From positions 1 through 56,235 of the forward strand of contig JAGZZN010000003.1 of the NCBI GenBank assembly GCA_018377375.1: a DNA stretch of 56,235 nt. The letters run 5' to 3'. The notes below the pieces were generated by a model. The model had not been told where the DNA came from, ran no database searches, and saw only the letters and a list, made by a program, of their open reading frames with translations. Of the stretch, positions 48,980 through 56,235 are shown one piece after another. The translations under genes were made by a program, and so were the position numbers. The DNA is from Streptococcus parasanguinis (lineage in GTDB: Bacteria > Bacillota > Bacilli > Lactobacillales > Streptococcaceae). Every line of letters begins with the position of its first letter. Position 1 is the first letter of the stretch.

Positions 48980-51900
48980 ATGTCCAACACCTTTGAAATT
49001 TTAATGGATCAGCTGGATATGCCGCTGGAGATGCGATCTTCCAGTGCCTTTTTGCATGCGGAGATTCAAGAAGTCGTGGTGCACAAGGTTAGTCGGGTTT
49101 GGGAGTTCCGCTTTGCCTTTGCGGAAGTTTTGCCGATTGCTTTGTTTAAGGAATTGCGCCAGCGCTTGAAGGATGAATTTTCAAAGACAGGAAACCAAGC
49201 GACCTTTACCATCCAAGTGGCGAATCCGGACTTTTCTGAGGATTTATTGCAGGCCTACTACCGGGAGGTCTTTGAGGAAGGGCCTTGCGCTAGTCAAGGC
49301 TTTAAGGGGCTCTACCAAGACTTGCAGGTGCGTGCGGAAGGGCAAGAATTGATCATCTCTGGGCCTTCTTCGGTTGATACGGAGCATTTTCGTAAGAACC
49401 ATTTGCCTAACCTTGCCAAGCAGTTGGAAGCCTTTGGTTTTCCGCATTTCACCTGTCGAGTGGAGTCTGATGAGGAGTTGACAGAGCAAGAAGTGGCGCG
49501 CTTTGAGGAGGAAAATGAAAAGATCTTCCAAGCAGCCAATGAAGAGACCTTGAGGGCTATGGAATCCTTGGCCCAGCTGGCTCCGCCACCAGCTGTTGAA
49601 GAAAAGCCAGTTTTTGACTTCAAAGCTAAGAAAGCTGCAGCTAAACCTAAGCTAGACAAGGCTGAGATCACTCCGATGATCGATATCACGACAGAAGAGA
49701 ACCGGATTGTCTTTGAGGGTGTGGTCTTTGACGTGGAGCACAAGGTGACGCGGACTGGTCGGGTCTTGATCAGCTTTAAGATGACCGACTATACCTCGAG
49801 TTTTTCCCTTCAGAAATGGGTCAAAAATGAGGAAGAAGCCCAGAAGTTTGACATGATCAAGAAGAACAGCTGGCTACGGGTGCGGGGAAATATCGAAATG
49901 AACAATTTCACGCGCGACTTGACCATGAATGTCCAAGACATCCAGGAAGTCGTCCATTATGCCCGCAAAGACCTGATGCCAGAGGGTGAGCGCCGGGTGG
50001 AATTCCACGCGCATACCAATATGTCGACTATGGATGCCCTGCCGGAAGTCGAAGAGCTGATCGCCAAGGCAGCTGAGTGGGGGCATAAGGCGGTGGCTAT
50101 CACTGACCATGGCAATGTGCAGAGTTTCCCGCATGGCTTTAAAGCAGCCAAGAAGGCTGGGATCCAGCTGATCTATGGGATGGAAGCCAATATCGTAGAA
50201 GATAAGGTGCCCATCACCTATAACGAGGTGGATCTGGACCTCAATGAAGCGACTTATGTGGTCTTTGACGTGGAAACGACAGGACTGTCAGCCATCTACA
50301 ATGACTTGATTCAGGTCGCTGCTTCTAAGATGTACAAGGGCAATGTCATTGAGGAATTTGACGAATTTATCGATCCGGGCCATCCTCTGTCCGCCTTTAC
50401 GACCCAATTGACAGGGATCACCAACGAGCATGTTCGGGGGGCTAAGCCCTTGGTACAGGTCTTGAAGGAGTTTCAGGCCTTCTGTGAGGGAACGGTTCTC
50501 GTTGCCCACAATGCCACCTTTGACGTGGGCTTCATGAATGCCAACTATGAGCGTCATGGTCTTCCCAAGATCACTCAACCGGTCATCGATACCCTGGAAT
50601 TCGCCCGCAACCTCTATCCAGATTTTAAACGGCATGGTTTGGGGCCATTGACCAAGCGCTTTGGGGTAGGCTTGGAGCATCACCACATGGCCAACTACGA
50701 TGCGGAAGCGACGGGGCGCCTGCTCTTTATCTTCATCAAAGATGTCGCTGAAAAGCACGGGGTGACCAATCTCAAGGATCTGAATATCGATTTGATCGAT
50801 GAAAATTCTTATAAGAAGGCTCGAGTCAAGCATGCGACTCTTTATGTCAAGAATCAGACCGGCCTTAAGAACATGTTTAAACTGGTCTCACTTTCTGGGA
50901 CCAAGTATTTCGAAGGAGTCCCTCGGATTCCCAAGACTGTGCTGGACGCCCACCGCGAGGGCTTGATCCTCGGATCGGCCTGCTCAGAAGGGGAAGTCTT
51001 TGATGCGGTCATGTCGCAAGGTGTGGATGCGGCAGTCGAAGTGGCTAAGTACTACGACTTTATCGAGGTTATGCCACCGGCTATCTATGCGCCCCTCATT
51101 GCCAAGGAGCAGGTCAAGGACATGGACGAGCTCCAGACCATTATCAAGAGCTTGATCGAAGTGGGGGATCGTCTCGGCAAGCCCGTTCTTGCGACAGGAA
51201 ATGTCCACTATCTGGAGCCGGAAGATGAGATCTATCGGGAGATCATTGTCCGTAGTCTCGGTCAAGGGGCCATGATCAACCGGACCATTGGGCACGGAGA
51301 AGATGCCCAGCCAGCGCCTCTGCCAAAAGCGCATTTCAGAACTACCAATGAAATGCTGGACGAATTTGCCTTTTTGGGAGAAGACTTGGCGCGCAAGATT
51401 GTTATTGAAAACACCAATGCACTCGCAGAGACCTTTGAGCCGGTCGAAGTGGTCAAGGGGGACCTCTATACGCCATTTATCGACAAGGCCGAAGAAACGG
51501 TTGCGGAATTGACCTATAAGCGAGCCTTTGAGATTTATGGTAATCCGCTCCCTGATATTGTCGATCTGCGGATTGAAAAGGAACTAACCTCTATCTTGGG
51601 GAATGGATTTGCCGTGATTTATCTAGCATCGCAAATGCTGGTGCACTGTTCCAATGAGCGGGGCTACCTGGTTGGATCTCGTGGATCTGTCGGATCCAGC
51701 TTTGTCGCGACCATGATTGGGATCACCGAGGTCAATCCGCTTTCGCCTCACTATGTTTGCAGCCAGTGCCAGTATAGTGAATTCATCACAGACGGTTCTT
51801 ATGGATCTGGTTTTGATATGCCGGACAAGGATTGTCCAAACTGTGGTCATAAGCTCAGCAAAAACGGGCAGGATATTCCTTTCGAAACCTTCCTTGGTTT

Positions 51901-53374
51901 CGATGGGGATAAGGTACCCGATATCGATTTGAACTTCTCTGGAGAAGATCAGCCAAGCGCCCACTTGGATGTCCGCGATATCTTTGGGGAAGAATATGCC
52001 TTCCGGGCAGGAACGGTAGGTACGGTCGCAGCTAAGACTGCCTACGGCTTTGTCAAGGGTTATGAGCGGGACTATGGCAAGTACTACCGGGATGCCGAGG
52101 TCGAGCGCTTGGCTCTTGGCGCAGCTGGGGTCAAACGGACGACCGGTCAGCACCCGGGAGGAATCGTTGTTATTCCAAACTATATGGATGTCTATGACTT
52201 TACTCCGGTTCAGTATCCGGCAGATGATGTGACCGCTGAATGGCAGACTACTCACTTTAACTTCCACGATATCGATGAGAACGTCCTCAAGCTCGATGTC
52301 CTGGGACATGATGATCCGACCATGATTCGGAAGCTCCAAGACTTGTCAGGCATTGATCCAAATGATATCCCTATGGATGATCCAGGGGTTATGGCCCTCT
52401 TTTCTGGGACAGAAGTGCTAGGGGTGACAGCCGAGCAGATTGGAACGCCGACAGGGATGCTGGGGATTCCAGAGTTTGGGACCAACTTTGTTCGGGGCAT
52501 GGTCGAAGAGACCCATCCGACGACTTTCGCGGAGTTACTTCAGCTCTCTGGTCTGTCTCACGGTACCGATGTGTGGTTGGGAAATGCCCAAGACTTGATC
52601 AAGGCGGGCATTGCCGATCTATCGACCGTTATCGGGTGTCGGGACGACATCATGGTTTACCTCATGCACGCGGGTCTCAAGCCTAAGATGGCCTTTACCA
52701 TCATGGAGCGCGTGCGGAAAGGTATGTGGCTCAAAATCTCAGAAGAAGAGCGCAATGGCTACATCCAAGCCATGAAGGAAAACAATGTCCCTGAATGGTA
52801 CATCGAGTCCTGTGGTAAGATCAAGTACATGTTCCCTAAAGCCCATGCGGCGGCCTATGTTATGATGGCCCTTCGTGTGGCCTACTTTAAGGTGCATCAT
52901 CCACTCTATTACTACTGTGCTTACTTCTCGATTCGGGCCAAGGCCTTTGACATCAAAACCATGGGGGCAGGCCTTGAGGCCGTGAAAGCTCGGATGAAGG
53001 AGATTGCTGAGAAACGCAAGAACAACGAAGCTTCCAATGTGGAGATCGACCTCTACACTACTCTTGAGATTGTCAATGAGATGTGGGAGCGCGGCTTCAA
53101 GTTTGGCAAGCTAGACCTCTATCGCAGTCAGGCGACAGAATTCTTGATAGATGGGAACACCCTCATTCCACCATTTGTCGCTATGGATGGTCTGGGAGAG
53201 AACGTTGCCAAGCAGATCGTGCGGGCGCGTGAAGAAGGAGAATTCCTATCTAAGACCGAGCTCCGCAAGCGCGGCGGTGTATCTTCAACCCTGGTTGAAA
53301 AAATGGATGAGATGGGCATTCTCGGCAATATGCCAGAGGATAACCAGTTGAGTTTGTTTGATGATTTGTTCTAA
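48980..53374 (+). CDS. polC: DNA polymerase III alpha subunit, Gram-positive PolC type
   Basis: Replicative polymerase with built-in proofreading, 1464 residues. Order: N-terminal domain, OB fold (~230-340), PHP domain (VEFHAHTNMSTMDAL), inserted DEDD 3'-5' exonuclease (VVFDVETTGLSA, then HNATFDVGFM), polymerase core with PDIDLNFSGE, and a zinc-binding CSQC/CPNC pair. It ends QLSLFDDLF, whose QLSLF is a beta-clamp binding motif. ATG 48980 with AAGGGAGAA upstream gives MSNTFEILMDQL, the usual start and length; the frame is open 23 codons further upstream without support. Monocistronic. Confidence 0.97.
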   Translation: MSNTFEILMDQLDMPLEMRSSSAFLHAEIQEVVVHKVSRVWEFRFAFAEVLPIALFKELRQRLKDEFSKTGNQATFTIQVANPDFSEDLLQAYYREVFEEGPCASQGFKGLYQDLQVRAEGQELIISGPSSVDTEHFRKNHLPNLAKQLEAFGFPHFTCRVESDEELTEQEVARFEEENEKIFQAANEETLRAMESLAQLAPPPAVEEKPVFDFKAKKAAAKPKLDKAEITPMIDITTEENRIVFEGVVFDVEHKVTRTGRVLISFKMTDYTSSFSLQKWVKNEEEAQKFDMIKKNSWLRVRGNIEMNNFTRDLTMNVQDIQEVVHYARKDLMPEGERRVEFHAHTNMSTMDALPEVEELIAKAAEWGHKAVAITDHGNVQSFPHGFKAAKKAGIQLIYGMEANIVEDKVPITYNEVDLDLNEATYVVFDVETTGLSAIYNDLIQVAASKMYKGNVIEEFDEFIDPGHPLSAFTTQLTGITNEHVRGAKPLVQVLKEFQAFCEGTVLVAHNATFDVGFMNANYERHGLPKITQPVIDTLEFARNLYPDFKRHGLGPLTKRFGVGLEHHHMANYDAEATGRLLFIFIKDVAEKHGVTNLKDLNIDLIDENSYKKARVKHATLYVKNQTGLKNMFKLVSLSGTKYFEGVPRIPKTVLDAHREGLILGSACSEGEVFDAVMSQGVDAAVEVAKYYDFIEVMPPAIYAPLIAKEQVKDMDELQTIIKSLIEVGDRLGKPVLATGNVHYLEPEDEIYREIIVRSLGQGAMINRTIGHGEDAQPAPLPKAHFRTTNEMLDEFAFLGEDLARKIVIENTNALAETFEPVEVVKGDLYTPFIDKAEETVAELTYKRAFEIYGNPLPDIVDLRIEKELTSILGNGFAVIYLASQMLVHCSNERGYLVGSRGSVGSSFVATMIGITEVNPLSPHYVCSQCQYSEFITDGSYGSGFDMPDKDCPNCGHKLSKNGQDIPFETFLGFDGDKVPDIDLNFSGEDQPSAHLDVRDIFGEEYAFRAGTVGTVAAKTAYGFVKGYERDYGKYYRDAEVERLALGAAGVKRTTGQHPGGIVVIPNYMDVYDFTPVQYPADDVTAEWQTTHFNFHDIDENVLKLDVLGHDDPTMIRKLQDLSGIDPNDIPMDDPGVMALFSGTEVLGVTAEQIGTPTGMLGIPEFGTNFVRGMVEETHPTTFAELLQLSGLSHGTDVWLGNAQDLIKAGIADLSTVIGCRDDIMVYLMHAGLKPKMAFTIMERVRKGMWLKISEEERNGYIQAMKENNVPEWYIESCGKIKYMFPKAHAAAYVMMALRVAYFKVHHPLYYYCAYFSIRAKAFDIKTMGAGLEAVKARMKEIAEKRKNNEASNVEIDLYTTLEIVNEMWERGFKFGKLDLYRSQATEFLIDGNTLIPPFVAMDGLGENVAKQIVRAREEGEFLSKTELRKRGGVSSTLVEKMDEMGILGNMPEDNQLSLFDDLF

Positions 53375-53438
53375 TTTAAAGTCAACTTGTTCAAATAAGC
53401 CGACTAAGTTTCATCTAATTAAGACTTAACAGTAAAAC

Positions 53439-53482
53439 CAGTAGAGATGATTTTTTATGATTTTCATTTCTACTGCTTTTTA
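53439..53482 (+). terminator. Rho-independent terminator of polC
   Basis: CAGTAGAGATGA/TCATTTCTACTG stem (one wobble) with a 13-base loop, followed by CTTTTTA. Confidence 0.8.
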
Positions 53483-53663
53483 GATATGATATAGTATAAG
53501 TAAGTTTTTATCCAAAGACTAAAACTTTAGGAAGTTATATATTGAAATTATCAAAAATGATTGCTATAAATTACTAATAATGATACTCTCAAACAAGAGT
53601 AAGCTTAACGGAAGTAGTGTTTGCTATACCTTAATAACTTTTCGATATGGAATGGAGATAAGT

Positions 53664-54527
53664 ATGATTTTAGGTGAAACTTATAGGAAAATAAGAGAAG
53701 AAAAGGGGATTTCTATTTCTTCATTAGCAGGTGCTGAAATTTCAAAATCTCAAATATCTAGATTTGAATTAGGAGAAACAGAGATTTCTGTCTTTAAGTT
53801 ATTGTATCTTCTTGAAAGAATAGGAGTAACACTAGAGGAATTTCTGCTTATCTGTAATCATTATCAACCTTCGGATTTTAATACCTTAATAGCTTCTATT
53901 AAACAGGCCGCATATAATGAAGATTCTCAAGCATTACTAGATATGGTAGAGAAAGAAATAGAACTTTTTCATAGGACAAATTCTCATTACCATAAATTAA
54001 ATGCTATTTTCATTGAAAGTATTGTTTCGGGAATGGATAAGAATCATCAATTGAGTCGTCAAGACGCCTCTTATCTTACAAACTATTTATTTTCTGTTGA
54101 AAACTGGGGTTATTACGAAACGCTCATCCTTGGAAATTGCTGTCGTGTTCTATCTCCAGATTTATTATTTAGATATGCCAAAGAGGCGCTCAAAAAAGGG
54201 AAGTTGTATAGCTCTATACCTAAAAATAGACAATCTCTCATTCAACTACTTCTCAATTCTTTGATTATAATGATTGAGAACGACTTATATGAGGAATCTT
54301 TATTTTTAAAACAGGCTACGAAGAATATATTAGCGGATTCCACAGATTTTTTTGAACAAACTATTTTGCTGTATTTAGATGGATATTTGGAACTGAAATT
54401 CTATCATAATCAAAAATCACTTTTAAAAATCGAAGAAGCTTTAAAAATTTTCGAACTCTTCAATAAAACAATCTACAAAAATTACAAAGAATACTTTGAG
54501 AAACACATCATTCATTTAGTAGACTAG
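53664..54527 (+). CDS. Rgg/GadR/MutR-family transcriptional regulator
   Basis: 287-residue cytosolic regulator. An XRE helix-turn-helix spans residues ~1-60 (GETYRKIREEKGISISSLAG, then SKSQISRFELGE), followed by a TPR-like helical C-terminal domain that in Rgg proteins binds short peptide pheromones. ATG 53664 follows GGAGATAAGT; earlier in-frame ATG codons give an unfamily-like extension. It is convergent with the ABC gene, whose 3' end is nine bases away, so the two may be a regulator-target pair. The gene is strongly AT-rich compared with polC. Confidence 0.9.
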   Translation: MILGETYRKIREEKGISISSLAGAEISKSQISRFELGETEISVFKLLYLLERIGVTLEEFLLICNHYQPSDFNTLIASIKQAAYNEDSQALLDMVEKEIELFHRTNSHYHKLNAIFIESIVSGMDKNHQLSRQDASYLTNYLFSVENWGYYETLILGNCCRVLSPDLLFRYAKEALKKGKLYSSIPKNRQSLIQLLLNSLIIMIENDLYEESLFLKQATKNILADSTDFFEQTILLYLDGYLELKFYHNQKSLLKIEEALKIFELFNKTIYKNYKEYFEKHIIHLVD

Positions 54528-54536
54528 GCCATTTAT

Positions 54537-56120
54537 CTATAGGGTAATAACGTGATCAAACTCTTCCAATATTTCTGGATTTTGATCATGAGTAATGACA
54601 ATAACAATTGCATCTTTAATGGATAGAATGTAGTCCATCATTGCTTTGGCTTTTATTGGATCAAGGTTGCTTGTAGGTTCGTCAAAAATATATACAGAAT
54701 ATGGTTTGGCTAAAAACCTAGCTAAATCAATTCGTTGCTTTTCTCCTTCTGAAATGGTTTGATTTGATTGAGATAGACTCTTATTAAGGAAGTCTTCATT
54801 AAATCCTAAGGCTTTTCTTAATTTTTCAGTTAAATAAAGGTTTCTGGACAGTTTGATATTCTCTAGGATATTTCCTTCAATCAGAAAATCATTTTTTTGC
54901 ACAAATGCAATATCTTTATATAACTCCTCTGAGGGAATATCAATATTCTGTTTTCCGTTGATTTTTATTTCCCCATCATAAAGATTTTTGGAATAATAGT
55001 TTAGTATTAATTTTACTAAAGTTGTTTTCCCAGCTCCTGAAGCACCTATAATCGCATAGCGTTTGCCTTTTTTAAATTCATAGGAAAAATGATCAAATAA
55101 TATTTTATTTTCAATTTCATAATGTAATTGGCTAATAGAAATGGTCGAAATGTTATCACAATCAATTGTCCTTGTTTTATGGAAAATTTCATGATTTGTC
55201 TCATATAGATTTTCTTGGATATTATCAATAATGGACTTGCTACTGCTGATTAAATTTTTATTGTAAAGAATAGATTGTAATGGAGCAAAAACACCGTTTA
55301 ATAATTGAATACTTGCTACGAGTAATCCAATAGTCAGTAAGTTATTTCTTACAAAAAAGATACCAGCGACCATACAGGATAGTTGAGAGCCAAAACTTAG
55401 TAAAATTCCAGTAGTTGAAGCTAAGTCTTTTAAGAATTGATATGTTTTTCTGGACTCTTCAAATTCTAAACTGATTCCCTGAATTTTTTCTTGGGTCCGG
55501 CTTTGAATATTTAATAACTTAATTTGTTCAAAACCATCAATAAAGTTTGTCATGTTTGATAAATAGTGATTATTTTGTAGAGAATAATTATTAGTTGCTT
55601 TAGTCATTAACTTTCCAGGAATTTGTGATAGGAAAACCGTTATACTCGACAATAAAAGAAAGACTAATGCTAATCGCCATTCTATATAAATAATAGCAAC
55701 CACACTCATGATAAGGCTCCCTAAATTTGAGATTAGAGAGATTCTAGGGATTAATAAATTTTCTTGAATAAGGTCACTGTTTTTGGTGATATTATTTAAG
55801 AAATCTGAATGGTTACGGTTGTCAATTTGATTAAATTCACGCGATAAATAATGTAATAAGAGACGCCTTTTTAGATCTAAAATAACTTTTTTTACATATT
55901 GGTTTTTAAAATAGGAATAGAAACAAGAAATCAAGAACCACAGTAAAATCGAACCTACAGAAATAGTGATATGAAAGAGTAATCCACTATTTGAATTAGA
56001 TATACTATCAAGTATTCTTCCTAATTGCAGAGAGAAGAATGTCATTAAAAGAGCACTTGTCAAACTTAATAAAATAATCAAGAAATATAGTAATTTATAT
56101 TGTTTCGTAATCTGGTTCAT
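54537..56120 (-). CDS. ABC exporter subunit (fused membrane and ATPase domains)
   Basis: 527-residue half-exporter. Six-helix membrane domain (~1-290), then an ATPase domain with Walker A GASGAGKTTLVK, signature ISEGEKQR (SEGEK in place of the usual SGGQQ), Walker B VYIFDEPTSNLDP and H-loop VITHDQ. No peptidase C39 domain, so leader cleavage is not expected. ATG 56120 has AAGAGGTG seven bases upstream; the GTG three codons earlier lies within that site. It could export or give self-protection against a peptide or drug, perhaps under the neighbouring Rgg. AT-rich with many rare codons, suggesting horizontal origin. Confidence 0.9.
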   Translation of the reverse strand: MNQITKQYKLLYFLIILLSLTSALLMTFFSLQLGRILDSISNSNSGLLFHITISVGSILLWFLISCFYSYFKNQYVKKVILDLKRRLLLHYLSREFNQIDNRNHSDFLNNITKNSDLIQENLLIPRISLISNLGSLIMSVVAIIYIEWRLALVFLLLSSITVFLSQIPGKLMTKATNNYSLQNNHYLSNMTNFIDGFEQIKLLNIQSRTQEKIQGISLEFEESRKTYQFLKDLASTTGILLSFGSQLSCMVAGIFFVRNNLLTIGLLVASIQLLNGVFAPLQSILYNKNLISSSKSIIDNIQENLYETNHEIFHKTRTIDCDNISTISISQLHYEIENKILFDHFSYEFKKGKRYAIIGASGAGKTTLVKLILNYYSKNLYDGEIKINGKQNIDIPSEELYKDIAFVQKNDFLIEGNILENIKLSRNLYLTEKLRKALGFNEDFLNKSLSQSNQTISEGEKQRIDLARFLAKPYSVYIFDEPTSNLDPIKAKAMMDYILSIKDAIVIVITHDQNPEILEEFDHVITL

Positions 56121-56235
56121 ATTTTTCACCTCTTAATCTATGATAGCAACATTATATTCTAAAACTAAAACTCAGGCTGAGATCTCCCATATTTGGGACA
56201 TTAATTTTATTTCTTTACTATATTTTGGCTTATAG
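56121..56235 (-). promoter_or_regulatory. Promoter region of the ABC exporter gene
   Basis: Minus strand TATAAT at 56151-56156, about 30 bases before the ATG. Next to it are a perfect palindrome CTCAG-G-CTGAG (56171-56181) and an imperfect CCCATATTTGGG, which are candidate regulator sites. The window ends here. Confidence 0.5.

Noticed and set aside
51623..52339. Long minus-strand ORF inside polC
   Set aside because: Antisense shadow of a conserved coding region.
53542..53577. Short pheromone (SHP) gene for the Rgg regulator
   Set aside because: The only short frame (KLSKMIAINY from a TTG) is not hydrophobic enough and has no support; none was seen on the opposite strand.
1..56235. CRISPR arrays, tRNA/rRNA genes, insertion sequences or prophage
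   Set aside because: No regularly spaced repeats, cloverleaf or rRNA sequence, transposase or phage structural genes were recognised.

Overview
The window looks like chromosome of a low-GC Firmicute, most probably a Streptococcus of the sanguinis/mitis type. Indicators are the yajC-uppS-cdsA-rseP(eep)-proS run, glmS, clpL, PolC-type polymerase, an Rgg regulator, an e(P4)-type lipoprotein phosphatase and a firmicute type VIIb secretion system (T7SSb). The species cannot be fixed from the sequence alone. No tRNA, rRNA, CRISPR array or insertion sequence was recognised.

Layout. 1-6.8 kb: end of an osmoprotectant ABC permease/binding-protein fusion, a glutamine-amidotransferase-like hydrolase, a GH1 glycosidase, glmS with a structured leader and two NagR/dre-like half sites, and a convergent acid phosphatase lipoprotein. 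6.9-12.7 kb: one apparent seven-gene operon with two URO-D-fold proteins carrying zinc-methyltransferase motifs, a 66-residue secreted peptide between them, and a polar amino-acid ABC transporter. 12.7-16.0 kb: a satellite T7SS toxin locus with two paralogous lipoproteins, a lipase with a C-terminal helical (reverse-LXG) domain and two small helical partners. 16.0-24.3 kb: clpL with an unusual leader, a small HTH-like protein, then the yajC/uppS/cdsA/rseP/proS housekeeping block.

24.3-48.8 kb: a lipoprotein, then a complete T7SSb core (esxA, esaA, essA, esaB, essB, essC) followed by two tandem effector cassettes. Each has the order membrane protein, YwqH-like, YwqI-like, EsaE-like, EsxD-like, toxin, immunity. 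Cassette 1 ends in a composite toxin of unassigned activity with a two-part immunity protein. Cassette 2 is preceded by a decayed copy of the essC 3' end and carries a YwqJ-type deaminase toxin, a YwqK-type immunity protein and endonuclease V, matching the B. subtilis ywqHIJKL order. A roughly 92-nt terminator-plus-promoter repeat flanks cassette 2, which suggests acquisition or exchange by homologous recombination. A broken coiled-coil gene, a lipoprotein and a DUF3592-like membrane protein follow.

48.9-56.2 kb: polC, an Rgg-type regulator and a convergent ABC exporter subunit.

How it works together: EssC and its partners would export WXG100 and LXG-type toxins. The small helical proteins would pilot each toxin, and the immunity proteins would protect the producer. 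The satellite lipase locus shares a candidate promoter element with the esxA promoter, so it may be co-regulated with the secretion machine.
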